A DNA stretch of 64,000 bases, taken from positions 62,001 through 126,000 of the forward strand of contig NZ_QJST01000001.1 of assembly GCF_003226255.1 (NCBI RefSeq), in the 5' to 3' direction. Positions 9,170 through 18,292 of this stretch are shown in pieces. The first letter of the stretch is position 1; every line of letters starts with the position of its first letter. The notes under the pieces were generated by a model that saw nothing but the letters and a program-made list of their open reading frames with translations, was not told the DNA's origin and made no database searches. A program made the position numbers and the translations under genes. This DNA is from Idiomarina fontislapidosi (GTDB lineage Bacteria > Pseudomonadota > Gammaproteobacteria > Enterobacterales > Alteromonadaceae).

Positions 9170-10522
9170 TTAGTTCCAACTCATTCGGTTGCGGCCGTTG
9201 CTTTTACTTTGATAGAGGGCGCTGTCGGCGCGTTTATAAGCACGGTTGAAGCTGTCCGTTTCTTGTAGCTTTGTTACACCGATGGATACGGTGGTGGAGA
9301 TGCGATGTTGATCGTGTTGGATCTCGAGTGATGCGATACTTTGGCGCAGTCGCTCAATGAGTCGTGCTGTGTCGCTGTCTGCGTCGGCATGAATCAGTAA
9401 CATGAACTCTTCGCCGCCGACTCGCGCGCACACGTCATCATTTCGCAAACTGTCGGTAAATTCGAGGGCGACGGCTTGCAACACGCGATCACCGGCATCA
9501 TGACCAAATTCGTCATTGATACGTTTAAAGTGATCGATGTCGACTAAGGCACAATAATATTGGCTCAGCCGCTCACGGTTTTCATACACAAGGCGTTCAA
9601 AGAACTCGTTAATAAATAATCGGTTACTGAGGCCGGTGAGAAAATCCGTGTAAGCAAGGCGTTCTAGACGATCGGTTTTGGAGTTGTTGATAATTAAGGT
9701 TTCGATCGCGGAACAGAGCAACCCCATTAACTCTTTATCTAGATCGGTAAATGGAGCCCCTCGTGAAGCGGCACTCGAAAAATTAAGTGTGCCCCAGACT
9801 TTGCCATTGATACGAATGGGCAAACCCAAATAGGTTTCGAGTTTAAACGCCGCGTAGCAGGGGTGTCCGCTAAACGCCTTACTCTTTGACGCATTGCGGG
9901 TGGCGATGACGTCGCTAGCAGCGAGTGTGACTGAGCAATAGGTGTTACCGAGTTCGAATTGTGTGCCTGGCGCAATAGCATCGCCTGTTGACCAGGCATA
10001 TTTGACGGTGTATTCATTGTCAATTACACGACTGACAATGCCTATGTCGGTATTTAAATATTCACAGCCAAGTTTTAATAACTTGGTGATGCGATCGGTT
10101 GATAAGCCCATCGTTTGACGGTTCATGACATCATGAACGGCTCTTAATACGTCTGCTGCGGATGCGTACAAAGTGATGTCGTTGATGATGGCGAAAAAGC
10201 CATTGATTTGTTGTGTGCGTTGATTTTGATTAGGAACGTATTTGATTTCGAGCTGTAAAACTCGACCATCACGTAAGGTGACTTTCTCACGTAACGAGAT
10301 ATCTTCGCCCGCAAGTACTCGCGAATGGATTTGTGAGATACGCTCATACGATTCGGCGCCCAATACTTCTGCCACTAGTTTGCCTTTGAGATCGGCAAAC
10401 TTCACATCAAAAAACTGTTCGTACCGCTCGTTAACAAACTGATAGCGTCGCTCAGTGTCGATAAACGCCATCATAAACGGCAGTGTATTTGCGAGCTTTT
10501 TAAATACGCGATCGATACGCAA
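9170..10522 (-). CDS. PAS-GAF diguanylate cyclase (GGEEF)
   Basis: This 450-residue soluble protein has a PAS domain (about residues 8-120), a GAF domain (about 140-278) and a GGDEF domain (about 285-450). The catalytic motif is GGEEF, preceded five residues earlier by an RxxD I-site (RNDD), so an active, product-inhibited cyclase is likely. No membrane helix is seen, so it is cytoplasmic. The only start between an upstream stop and the conserved PAS residues is TTG at 10522. The signal bound by PAS or GAF is not evident. Confidence 0.87.
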   Translation of the reverse strand: MRIDRVFKKLANTLPFMMAFIDTERRYQFVNERYEQFFDVKFADLKGKLVAEVLGAESYERISQIHSRVLAGEDISLREKVTLRDGRVLQLEIKYVPNQNQRTQQINGFFAIINDITLYASAADVLRAVHDVMNRQTMGLSTDRITKLLKLGCEYLNTDIGIVSRVIDNEYTVKYAWSTGDAIAPGTQFELGNTYCSVTLAASDVIATRNASKSKAFSGHPCYAAFKLETYLGLPIRINGKVWGTLNFSSAASRGAPFTDLDKELMGLLCSAIETLIINNSKTDRLERLAYTDFLTGLSNRLFINEFFERLVYENRERLSQYYCALVDIDHFKRINDEFGHDAGDRVLQAVALEFTDSLRNDDVCARVGGEEFMLLIHADADSDTARLIERLRQSIASLEIQHDQHRISTTVSIGVTKLQETDSFNRAYKRADSALYQSKSNGRNRMSWN

Positions 10523-10562
10523 TAGCGGGACTCTGCCTGTGAATCATATTGGCAGGTTACCC

Positions 10563-10601
10563 AAAAACGAGTGCGTTGGCTAGTGTATTAACACTAGCTC
10601 G
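10563..10601 (-). terminator. Hairpin terminator of the PepSY operon
   Basis: The perfect 8-bp inverted repeat GCTAGTGT/ACACTAGC (10579-10586 and 10591-10598) has an ATTA loop. On the minus strand it is followed by an outer CGAG...CTCG pairing and a TTTTT run. It overlaps the stop codon of the preceding small gene. Confidence 0.5.
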
Positions 10602-11070
10602 TCGGAATCCATTGCGAAGGCAGTGACCAAGACTGGACGTGCTGGCTGCCATCCCAATGTTGCAGGGTAAGCCAGACCTTGTCTGCAGGCGAATATTGCG
10701 ATGGAGCGATTGCGTGCACGTGTTGCAGGCTATCGCTGCCGTGCAAGATGCCGACATCGTCTTGCTCTAACTGGTTGAGAGGCAGTGGCTTAGGTCCGAT
10801 ATTGATATAGGCTTGGCGGATGTCTTTGACCGCACCTTCATTCACCCATACCGAGAAATCTTTTACCCAGTCTTCGTGATGCGCGTAAGGCGGCTCGTTA
10901 TTGAGCGGCTGCAAGGCGAGCTCTACCGCGCCAACTGACTTGGACGCCCATACATCAGGAAACTCAGGCGGCTGCAGCGATTCATACAAGAAATAAATGG
11001 GTAATATCAGTATTAGACCTGATAGTCTGAATTTATTACGATGCCAAAATGTATTTTTGATACGCGCCAT
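10594..11070 (-). CDS. Membrane-anchored protein of the PepSY operon, unknown
   Basis: This 158-residue protein starts at ATG 11070, 5 bases past the upstream gene's stop, with AAGGAG at good spacing inside the end of that gene. A longer reading overlaps the upstream gene and is less likely. A basic N-terminus precedes one helix (about residues 16-32), and the rest is a soluble, presumably periplasmic, domain rich in Trp and acidic residues. I do not recognise the domain. Tight coupling to a PepSY-helix protein suggests a joint envelope role, perhaps in iron acquisition. Confidence 0.65.
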   Translation of the reverse strand: MARIKNTFWHRNKFRLSGLILILPIYFLYESLQPPEFPDVWASKSVGAVELALQPLNNEPPYAHHEDWVKDFSVWVNEGAVKDIRQAYINIGPKPLPLNQLEQDDVGILHGSDSLQHVHAIAPSQYSPADKVWLTLQHWDGSQHVQSWSLPSQWIPTS

Positions 11071-11074
11071 AAGA

Positions 11075-12223
11075 TTAGGCTCCTTGCTCGGATAGCTTTT
11101 GCTCGCGCTTTGCGGCTTTTTTAGCACGCGCAGCTTGCACGATTTTAGAACTCCAAATCATAAAGCCGGTGATTGACATTGCCGACAGAATGAGACCGAA
11201 GATAAACCAAATCGCTTTGGTCCAGATACCGCCAATGGTGCCGTAGTGCAGAGGGTCAACCACGTGCATGACGGTTTGTAGGGCGGTCATGTTGTCGGGC
11301 GAGTCGGCTTGTGCCACTTCGCCGGTCCATGGGTTGATCGCTAAGCGATAGGCATACTGGTCGTAGAAGACAAAATCACCGCCGCCCATGATTTTATACA
11401 TGTCACGGTTATGCTCGGGCATCATGACATAGCTGGGCTGCAAGTCACTGAACTGTGTTTGCGCAATTTGCATTGCTTGGTCAAAACTGACCGTCGGTTC
11501 GGCGGGCACTTCGCCGCGCGGCACATCGTTAATATCGACGGTGGGGGCGTGTGGCTCGATGTCGATATCAGCATGCCAGAGTACTTGTTGGGTGAAATAC
11601 CATAAGCCTGTGACGCTCATGATCATGATAAACCAAATCGACCATGCGCCGGCGTGTTTGTGCAGGTCAGACAGAATTGATTTTTTGCCCTGAGTGACAC
11701 GAATTTTGGGCTGAGTATAGGCACGCCAGAAGCGTTTATAGATAACCAGGCCACTGACTAATGCGCCCATCATCACAAACGACATTGCAGAAACGAGGTA
11801 ATAACCGACACTGTAGCTACTTTGCCACGGGAATAGTAACCAACCATGCAATGAGCGCATGAAGTTGATAAAGGTGATGCCCTGATTAACCTCTTGCACT
11901 TGCCCAGTGTATTGGTTCACATAGGCGATGCCGGCCGGGATGTTGTCAGCAGAGAACATCACCGCGTTTGTTAGGTAAGATTCGAACGTCATCACCGTCG
12001 TGATGTGTGCTGAGGGATACATGGCTTTTACGGCTTCAACGCGCTCAGACATCGCGATGGGCGCTAAGTCATTTGGATTGAGCGCGCGCGCATTCTCGTT
12101 AAACAACCACGTTAATTCGTGACTGAATACAGCGATGGTGCCCGTGATACAGACGAAACAAAATACGATCCATATCGGTAACGAGCACCAACCGTGAATT
12201 TTAAACCATTGCCGTTGTGTCAT
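11075..12223 (-). CDS. PepSY-associated transmembrane protein (PiuB-like)
   Basis: This 382-residue inner-membrane protein has four main helices (about residues 12-34, 135-160, 190-212 and 335-357) and a large periplasmic PepSY-like region between the third and fourth. The first helix carries the family motif WFKIHGW with a His likely to be functional. Family members are often iron-regulated and sit beside siderophore or TonB systems. The start is ATG 12223; a TTG 12 bases upstream is possible. A Fur-like box lies 41-59 bases upstream, supporting iron control. Confidence 0.82.
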   Translation of the reverse strand: MTQRQWFKIHGWCSLPIWIVFCFVCITGTIAVFSHELTWLFNENARALNPNDLAPIAMSERVEAVKAMYPSAHITTVMTFESYLTNAVMFSADNIPAGIAYVNQYTGQVQEVNQGITFINFMRSLHGWLLFPWQSSYSVGYYLVSAMSFVMMGALVSGLVIYKRFWRAYTQPKIRVTQGKKSILSDLHKHAGAWSIWFIMIMSVTGLWYFTQQVLWHADIDIEPHAPTVDINDVPRGEVPAEPTVSFDQAMQIAQTQFSDLQPSYVMMPEHNRDMYKIMGGGDFVFYDQYAYRLAINPWTGEVAQADSPDNMTALQTVMHVVDPLHYGTIGGIWTKAIWFIFGLILSAMSITGFMIWSSKIVQAARAKKAAKREQKLSEQGA

Positions 12224-12263
12224 GGGGCATTCCAATTTTCATAAACAATGCCCGAATGATATT

Positions 12264-12282
12264 GCTAATAAGAACAATTATC
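12264..12282 (-). promoter_or_regulatory. Putative Fur box upstream of PepSY operon
   Basis: Read on the minus strand, GATAATTGTTCTTATTAGC matches the 19-bp Fur consensus GATAATGATAATCATTATC at 13 of 19 positions. It lies 41-59 bases upstream of the PepSY gene start, a promoter-like position. Match counted by eye. Confidence 0.5.
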
Positions 12283-12321
12283 AAATGTATTTAAGTAATG
12301 TTTTTGAATAATGTGCTCAAC

Positions 12322-14172
12322 TTAGCGCATCGAATCGCACTTAAACTGCGACACTGAACTACTCAACTCACTGGCAAAACGACTGAGCTGTTCCGCTGTC
12401 TCGGCATTCGTCCGCGCATCAGAAAGAATATCGTTGGTAGCATCTTTTATTCTTACGACATTCTGCGATGTGTCATCAACGACTTTTGATTGTTGTTCGA
12501 CCGCCGTCGCAATTGATGCCGATCGATCGTTAACTTTGATTAATTGCTGATTAATCTGCGTGAATAGCTCACCTGACCGAGATGCTTCCTGACGACTCTC
12601 GTCACCCAGTTCATTACACTCCTCGAGCGATTGAACAATCACGTTTGTCTGTTCAGTCAGCTGCGTTGTGATCTGTTCAATCTCATTGATCGATTCTTGA
12701 GTGCGTTTTGCTAAGTTACGCACTTCGTCAGCCACTACCGCAAAGCCGCGTCCTTGCTCACCCGCGCGCGCTGCTTCAATTGCGGCGTTCAATGCCAACA
12801 AATTGGTTTGTTCGGCAATGCCATTAATGACCGCAACGATGTCGGTAATGCCCTGGCTGCGTTTTGCCAGCTCGGTTGCGTGTTGGTTGCTGTTTGCCAA
12901 GCGTTCGGCAAGGAAGTTGACCTTATCGACCGCCGAATTAATAACGGTGTGTCCCGTTGAGGCTTGTTTGGCAATTTCATCAACCTGCTGTGCGGTACCC
13001 TCGGCGTCTTCTGCAATGGTATGTGCCGTTGAGCCCACCTCATTGACCGCCGCTGCGACTTGCTCTATCTCGGCATTCTGTTGCGCGGTTTTGTGTGACG
13101 AGTGCGAAACGGTACTCGATAGCTGCTCCGATAGTTCGCCAACGCTGGTGCTGGTTTGACGAATGTTCTCGATAACACGTCTAAAGTATGCGAGTAATTG
13201 ATTGACGTGATCGACGGCGGCGCCAAACTCGTCATCTTGATGCTTATCGAGCTGCAACGATAAGTCATTGTTTTCTTGAACCTGACTGAGTTGTGCTTTT
13301 AGTGTTTGCAGCGGTTTATTAATAGAGCGCGTTACCCAGTAGAGCATCACGATCATGGTCGCAATGATGAGCAAAGTCAGCGTGATTGGCAACCAAGTCG
13401 CTTGTTGTTGGCGCTCTTCAAGTTGCGTGTTAAGTGTCTCACTGAGTTTGCTAAGTTCCTCATTAATAAGGCTTCCCTGATTGCGCAGCTCGCCTTTCAG
13501 CCCATCGGCGAGTGTGTAGCCAATTTCACGTGATAGATCCGCAAAACTATTAAATTCAACTAAGTATCCTTGGACTTTACGCTGATCGTCGCCACTGTCG
13601 GCTAATCGGCCGTTGAGTTGTTCAGCGATACGCGCCACTTTATCGACGTAACCGTCTTCCCAGCGCAGCATGAAATCTTTCTCGGCGCGGCGTAGTTGTA
13701 AAAGAGTGACTAGAGTTGCATCGTCATCACGGTTATCGAGCACGGCCTCTAACTGATGTGTTGCATCGCGAAGTGCGCCATAGGCACCGAGCTTACGGGT
13801 CAAACCACGAGCCACCATGGCTTGCTCGAGCGCTAGGAAACGTTCCTGATAGGCACTTACAGCACTGTTTATCTGTGCAAGCTGGCGCGCGACCGTTGCG
13901 TTATCGAGGGTTTGTTCGAGTTGTTTGATGGTGGCTTGAATGCGATCGATTTCTTGTCGTGCCGCATCGCTGTAGCTCAGATTGCTATCAAGTAAGAAGT
14001 TTTTCTCGGCGATGCGTAACTCACCTATTTGGCGACTTAACTGTGATTTCTGCTGGTCAGCTAAGTTAATTGAGGCAATTTGTGTTTGTGAAAATAAAAA
14101 TATCCCCATTAGCACCAGTAAGGCGACAATGACGCCCGTACCGAGTAAGTATAACTTCTGCTTAATCGACAT
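12322..14172 (-). CDS. Methyl-accepting chemotaxis protein, HBM-type sensor
   Basis: This 616-residue chemoreceptor has a helix at about residues 6-30, a long all-helical periplasmic region of about 240 residues, a second helix at about 263-283, a HAMP domain, and the cytoplasmic signalling hairpin with [19 protein letters not shown]. The sensor contains two similar motifs, [11 protein letters not shown] and [11 protein letters not shown], as expected for helical bimodular (HBM) domains, which bind organic acids such as TCA intermediates in characterised cases. No C-terminal CheR pentapeptide is seen. An upstream ATG at 14205 is an alternative start. Confidence 0.85.
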   Translation of the reverse strand: MSIKQKLYLLGTGVIVALLVLMGIFLFSQTQIASINLADQQKSQLSRQIGELRIAEKNFLLDSNLSYSDAARQEIDRIQATIKQLEQTLDNATVARQLAQINSAVSAYQERFLALEQAMVARGLTRKLGAYGALRDATHQLEAVLDNRDDDATLVTLLQLRRAEKDFMLRWEDGYVDKVARIAEQLNGRLADSGDDQRKVQGYLVEFNSFADLSREIGYTLADGLKGELRNQGSLINEELSKLSETLNTQLEERQQQATWLPITLTLLIIATMIVMLYWVTRSINKPLQTLKAQLSQVQENNDLSLQLDKHQDDEFGAAVDHVNQLLAYFRRVIENIRQTSTSVGELSEQLSSTVSHSSHKTAQQNAEIEQVAAAVNEVGSTAHTIAEDAEGTAQQVDEIAKQASTGHTVINSAVDKVNFLAERLANSNQHATELAKRSQGITDIVAVINGIAEQTNLLALNAAIEAARAGEQGRGFAVVADEVRNLAKRTQESINEIEQITTQLTEQTNVIVQSLEECNELGDESRQEASRSGELFTQINQQLIKVNDRSASIATAVEQQSKVVDDTSQNVVRIKDATNDILSDARTNAETAEQLSRFASELSSSVSQFKCDSMR

Positions 14173-14275
14173 TGAAAATCCATAGTTTAAGGGTGAGCGA
14201 TGCATAATAAACAACTCAGGAAGCCATTGGTTCCTTGTTTATCGACCACTCATTATAAGGATTTAAGTTAAGGTT

Positions 14276-16585
14276 TTATGACATTATGGCGTTATAGCTT
14301 AATTCCTCCAAGGAAACAGGCGGTGATATGAGATAACCTTGGATTAAATGGCAGCCGAGCGACAGCAGATGGTCGGCTTGTTCTTGCGTCTCGACGCCCT
14401 CAGCGACGACCTCTCGGTTAAAACGGCGGGATAAATAAATAATACTTTCGACAATCGCCTCGTCATTGGTGTTGGTTTGCAGGTTGGTGATAAAGCTGCG
14501 ATCGATTTTAATTTCATCGACGGGCAGTCGTCTGAAGTAGGTGAGTGATGAGTAATGCGTACCAAAGTCATCAAGTGCGGTACGATAGCCACAGTGGCGA
14601 CAACGTTTGAGTATATCAACGGCTTCATCAAGATCGTTGATGGTGGTGGTTTCGAGAATTTCTAGCGTAATGCCATTATCTTGGTCAGTATTAGACTCTG
14701 ACATAGCTTCGAGTCGGCGTCTAAATAAATCACTGTTAAAGTAATCACCGCTGATATTTACACTGATATTCAGATCGCGCCCGGACCGACGCCAATATGC
14801 TTGTAATTGATGTGCCTCGTTGAGTACGTGGTGATCTAAGGCAACAGCGGCTTGTGACCCTTGGATTTGTGGAATAAACGCGTTCGGCATGAGCAGACCA
14901 CGGGTTTTATGACGCCACCGACATAGGACCTCTACGCCGACCATCTTTTGTGTTTTTAAGTTAAACTTAGGCTGGTATGCAAATTCAATTTGGCGATCCT
15001 CAATCGCGTACAGGCATTCTTTGATGAATTCGATTTTGTGCTCGCGCTCAGAAGCCTGTTTGGCATCATGAATACTGACTTGGTTTTTTCCTTCTCCTTT
15101 AGCTTGGTACATGGATTGGTCGGCAAACCGAATCAGTTGGTCGGGATTTTGAGTATCATTTGGATAGACTGCGACCCCCATACTCGCCGATACCATGATA
15201 ATGATGTCATCGATAGAATAAGGCTGCGCAATAGTGTCGATGATGCGCTGGTAGTCATCGGTTTTAGCGGACCGGTTTAACAGCACCACAAACTCATCGC
15301 CGCTGATACGCGCGACTGTGTCTTTATAAGTAATGAGGTGCTTAATACGCGCGGCGACCAGTTTGAGCATTCGATCGCCGACTTCATGACCGTAATTGTC
15401 ATTGATCGGTTTAAAGCCATCGAGATCGATGTAGCATACTGAAAATTGCGCAGGTTCGAGCGCTTGTGTGAGTTTTTTGATTTCTTTATCTAATTGTCGT
15501 CGATTAGGGAGTCCGGTGAGTTCATCATGAAATGCAGCGTGCTGGAGGCTCACAGTAAACTGCTTGCGCTCTTGCACCATTCGATTACGTTCGATTAACA
15601 CCCCAACAACCGAAGTCAGTGCATGTAAGGAGTCAACAAAGGCTTGCGTGTATTCAACGACGCGATTGGCGAGGCCGATTAAACCAACCATAGTGTCGCC
15701 CGAATAGACGGGGATGCCCACGTAATTTTTGATCGGCGGATGACCATAGGGTGTGCCACCCGAGCGCGGGTCGGCTGTGGCATTATCGGTAATGATGACT
15801 TCGCCTGTGACCAAGGGCTTGCAGAGCAGGTTGTCGAGATTGCTAAATTCTAGCCCACTGCTTTTGCTGCGTTCATACAGTGCGTTGGTTTCGGCGCTCC
15901 ACGCAATATTGGTCAAGCTGTGTACTTTTAGATAAGGCTGCTGCTGGTCGTCGTAATGCACTTCGCCGATTAAGCCAAAGGCACTGGAGGTCAGCTTCAA
16001 GATGTCATCCAGCAAAATGTCGAAAGTCAGTTTGTCATTATGCGTGGTCAACAGTAAATGTTGTGCTTTGATGATGACTTCGTTCAGTCGACTGGGTTGC
16101 ACCGCATCGGCGAGTGGCGCGCGGCTGCGCCGCATGAATTCATATTCGATCATGTGTGCGAGGTGGCGCTGAATTTTGAGTTCATGGCTGCTGATGGTGC
16201 GTGGCGAGCCATGAATGAGGCAAAGTGTGCCAATACGTTGTCCATTGGGCGCATGCAGTGCGATACCGCAGTAAAAGCGAATAAATGGATAACCGGTTAC
16301 TAATGGGTTATTGGCGAAGCGACTGTCGGTCAACGCGTCGTTTATTATAAAGGGTTCGTCACTTTGAATAGTAAATTGACAGATGGAGATATCTACAGGG
16401 GTTTCGCACAGGGATAATCCTATCTTTGCTTTGAACCATTGCCGCTCATCGTCGACCAAGCTGATCAGTACGATGTCGGTATTGAATGCTAGCTTGGCGA
16501 TATAGGCGATGTTATCAAATGCCCGCTCGGAAACAGAGTTCATCAAACCCGTTTGATTGAGTGTGGTCGCCCGAGACGATGGCAT
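14276..16585 (-). CDS. GAF-GAF-GGDEF-EAL c-di-GMP protein
   Basis: This 769-residue cytoplasmic protein has two GAF-like domains (about residues 15-155 and 185-345), a GGDEF domain (about 360-510) and an EAL domain (about 530-765). The cyclase motif is SGDEF and the I-site Arg is missing (TYKD), so cyclase activity may be weak or replaced by GTP sensing. In the EAL domain the catalytic set looks complete: EVLCR, the Asn of SVNISGDYF, EILE, DDFGTHYSSL, the Lys of EIKIDRSF and AEGVET. It is therefore probably a phosphodiesterase. The start ATG 16585 has GAGG upstream. Confidence 0.87.
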   Translation of the reverse strand: MPSSRATTLNQTGLMNSVSERAFDNIAYIAKLAFNTDIVLISLVDDERQWFKAKIGLSLCETPVDISICQFTIQSDEPFIINDALTDSRFANNPLVTGYPFIRFYCGIALHAPNGQRIGTLCLIHGSPRTISSHELKIQRHLAHMIEYEFMRRSRAPLADAVQPSRLNEVIIKAQHLLLTTHNDKLTFDILLDDILKLTSSAFGLIGEVHYDDQQQPYLKVHSLTNIAWSAETNALYERSKSSGLEFSNLDNLLCKPLVTGEVIITDNATADPRSGGTPYGHPPIKNYVGIPVYSGDTMVGLIGLANRVVEYTQAFVDSLHALTSVVGVLIERNRMVQERKQFTVSLQHAAFHDELTGLPNRRQLDKEIKKLTQALEPAQFSVCYIDLDGFKPINDNYGHEVGDRMLKLVAARIKHLITYKDTVARISGDEFVVLLNRSAKTDDYQRIIDTIAQPYSIDDIIIMVSASMGVAVYPNDTQNPDQLIRFADQSMYQAKGEGKNQVSIHDAKQASEREHKIEFIKECLYAIEDRQIEFAYQPKFNLKTQKMVGVEVLCRWRHKTRGLLMPNAFIPQIQGSQAAVALDHHVLNEAHQLQAYWRRSGRDLNISVNISGDYFNSDLFRRRLEAMSESNTDQDNGITLEILETTTINDLDEAVDILKRCRHCGYRTALDDFGTHYSSLTYFRRLPVDEIKIDRSFITNLQTNTNDEAIVESIIYLSRRFNREVVAEGVETQEQADHLLSLGCHLIQGYLISPPVSLEELSYNAIMS

Positions 16586-16693
16586 AAACGTTACCTCTGA
16601 TACTCTAGATATGATAAGCAGAGTATTTATTAAATTCCCCTTTAACAAATATAAAACAAAAGAGGTAAATGTCTAGCGTATGTTGATTGAATT

Positions 16694-17230
16694 TTATCCG
16701 CGTGGTGACATCTTTTGTAGTTTACGTTGAAGGGTTCTGCGGTGCATCCCCAGTGCTTTGGCGGTTGCACTGATGTTGCCGCGATGATCGAGCAGCGTTC
16801 GCTGAATGTGCTCCCATTCCAGTTGGGCGGGGGTGAGCGTTACGGCTGGTGATATCGATGTAACGGCGACTTCTGAGGCGAGCAGCCGCTGTAGCAATGT
16901 CGTCAATGCCACCGGTTTAGCAAGGTAGTCGGTGGCACCACGACGCATCGCTTCGACGGTCGTTGCAATACTTGCGTACCCAGTCAACATGATCAGATGG
17001 GTGGGTGCAAAGTGTTGCTTCAGTTGGCCAATGGCATCTAACCCTGATTCGCCCGCGAGCATCATGTCGAGAATAATGCCATGGCAGCGGAGTCGAGACG
17101 TGTGTTGTAATGCCGCGCGGGTAGAGGCAAACGTAAGTACCTCGAACTCGGTCTTTTGGGCGAGGCGACGCTGTAATACACCGCGGTAGCTCGCATCGTC
17201 ATCTATGATGATAAGGGAAGTGTTATCCAA
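16694..17230 (-). CDS. RegA/PrrA/ActR-like response regulator
   Basis: This 178-residue protein has a receiver domain (phospho-acceptor Asp55 in ILDMMLAGESG; Lys in LAKPVAL) joined to a short C-terminal Fis-type helix-turn-helix (GNISATAKALGMHRRTLQRKL). That compact architecture is typical of RegA/PrrA/ActR redox regulators. The start is TTG at 17230, overlapping the kinase stop by 28 bases, with GAGG 7 bases before it. It is cotranscribed with a RegB-like kinase and a copper-type TonB receptor. A RegA-type palindrome upstream of that receptor suggests feedback control. Confidence 0.83.
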   Translation of the reverse strand: MDNTSLIIIDDDASYRGVLQRRLAQKTEFEVLTFASTRAALQHTSRLRCHGIILDMMLAGESGLDAIGQLKQHFAPTHLIMLTGYASIATTVEAMRRGATDYLAKPVALTTLLQRLLASEVAVTSISPAVTLTPAQLEWEHIQRTLLDHRGNISATAKALGMHRRTLQRKLQKMSPRG

Positions 17231-18255
17231 GTGACTACCTCGTTGTGGTTTTGTTGAAAGCGCAGTGTTCCGCCAAATTTCTCTAAGGTTGCGTTGCTAA
17301 TGACCGCACCAGCGCCATGGCCTTGATGGCTTGGCAGGAGTCGTTGACCCAGTTGGTCGAGATGGGCTGAGTTGCCGCGGTTACGCACCTCGATGCAAAA
17401 CATACGCTGACGTGAAGTGAAGTTCACCGATACCGGTTCATCGCTGACTCGCTTTTGTGCATCGCACGCATTCACGATGACATTACTAAGTGCTGGCAAA
17501 AGCGTACGGTCAGCATTGATCGACGCGGCGGCCATCAGGGCGTCAAACTGCCAGTGAATCGGGACCTCGGGTCGGGCGAGTTGCATCACATGCTGGATAT
17601 CGGTTGCTAATGCCTGCAGGTTGAGGTTAACGGTTCTTTGCTGACGTACATCGTTGGTGACATGGCGCCAGTGATCGAGCTTATGTTGTATGTGTGCAAA
17701 TTGCGTGTTGAGATCGTTCAACCAGGCAGGCGCTGGGTGCGTTTTTTCCAACGCTTCCTCGATGAGCCATTGCGCGGCTTGCGTTGGGGTGGCGAGCTCA
17801 TGGGTGAGCTGTGCGGCGGCTGTGCCTATTGCGAGTAACTGCTCGTTTCGTAGCTGCTTCTCACGTAAATCGTGCAATTGATGTTCTTGCTGAGCCAGGC
17901 GGTGGCGTAGGTAAAAGACGACCGTCATAATCAGTACACTGGTAATGCTAAAACCGAGCAGCATACCTTGCACGTGCGCTAACATAGCGTGACTATGATC
18001 AATGGGTGTGAACTGCCATTGGGTCCATTGCGCAGCGATGCTCAACATTACAATTGCCACCGCAACGGGGCGCGGTAACCATACGCATGCCATGACAACC
18101 GGAATCAGCAAGACCGCACCAAAAGGGTTGCTGGCGCCGCCGTTTATTGCGATCAATAAGTTGAGTGCTACGATTTCGAGCAGTAGCAATGCGAACATGC
18201 CGATGACACTGAGACGCTGCCCTCTTAACACCGCCATGCAAATAAGCAGAATCAT
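17203..18255 (-). CDS. RegB/PrrB-like sensor histidine kinase
   Basis: This 350-residue kinase has about four N-terminal helices, fewer than the six of classical RegB. It keeps the quinone-binding motif GGASNPF (residues 39-45), which in RegB contacts ubiquinone. The phospho-acceptor is His152 in AAQLTHELATPTQ, and an ATPase domain with N-box (NVIVNACDAQ) and G-box (GHGAGAVISNATLEKFGG) follows. No Cys lies between His152 and the N-box, so the redox-switch Cys of RegB appears absent. It starts 37 bases after the TonB receptor gene, in the same operon. Confidence 0.83.
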   Translation of the reverse strand: MILLICMAVLRGQRLSVIGMFALLLLEIVALNLLIAINGGASNPFGAVLLIPVVMACVWLPRPVAVAIVMLSIAAQWTQWQFTPIDHSHAMLAHVQGMLLGFSITSVLIMTVVFYLRHRLAQQEHQLHDLREKQLRNEQLLAIGTAAAQLTHELATPTQAAQWLIEEALEKTHPAPAWLNDLNTQFAHIQHKLDHWRHVTNDVRQQRTVNLNLQALATDIQHVMQLARPEVPIHWQFDALMAAASINADRTLLPALSNVIVNACDAQKRVSDEPVSVNFTSRQRMFCIEVRNRGNSAHLDQLGQRLLPSHQGHGAGAVISNATLEKFGGTLRFQQNHNEVVTWITLPLSS

Positions 18256-18292
18256 GATGTTGCCTGTCCTTTAAAACCCTTAGCAAGCTTAC

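Noticed and set aside
12701..13159. 152-residue plus-strand frame inside the chemoreceptor gene
   Set aside because: Shadow of the highly biased Ala/Glu-rich signalling domain on the opposite strand.
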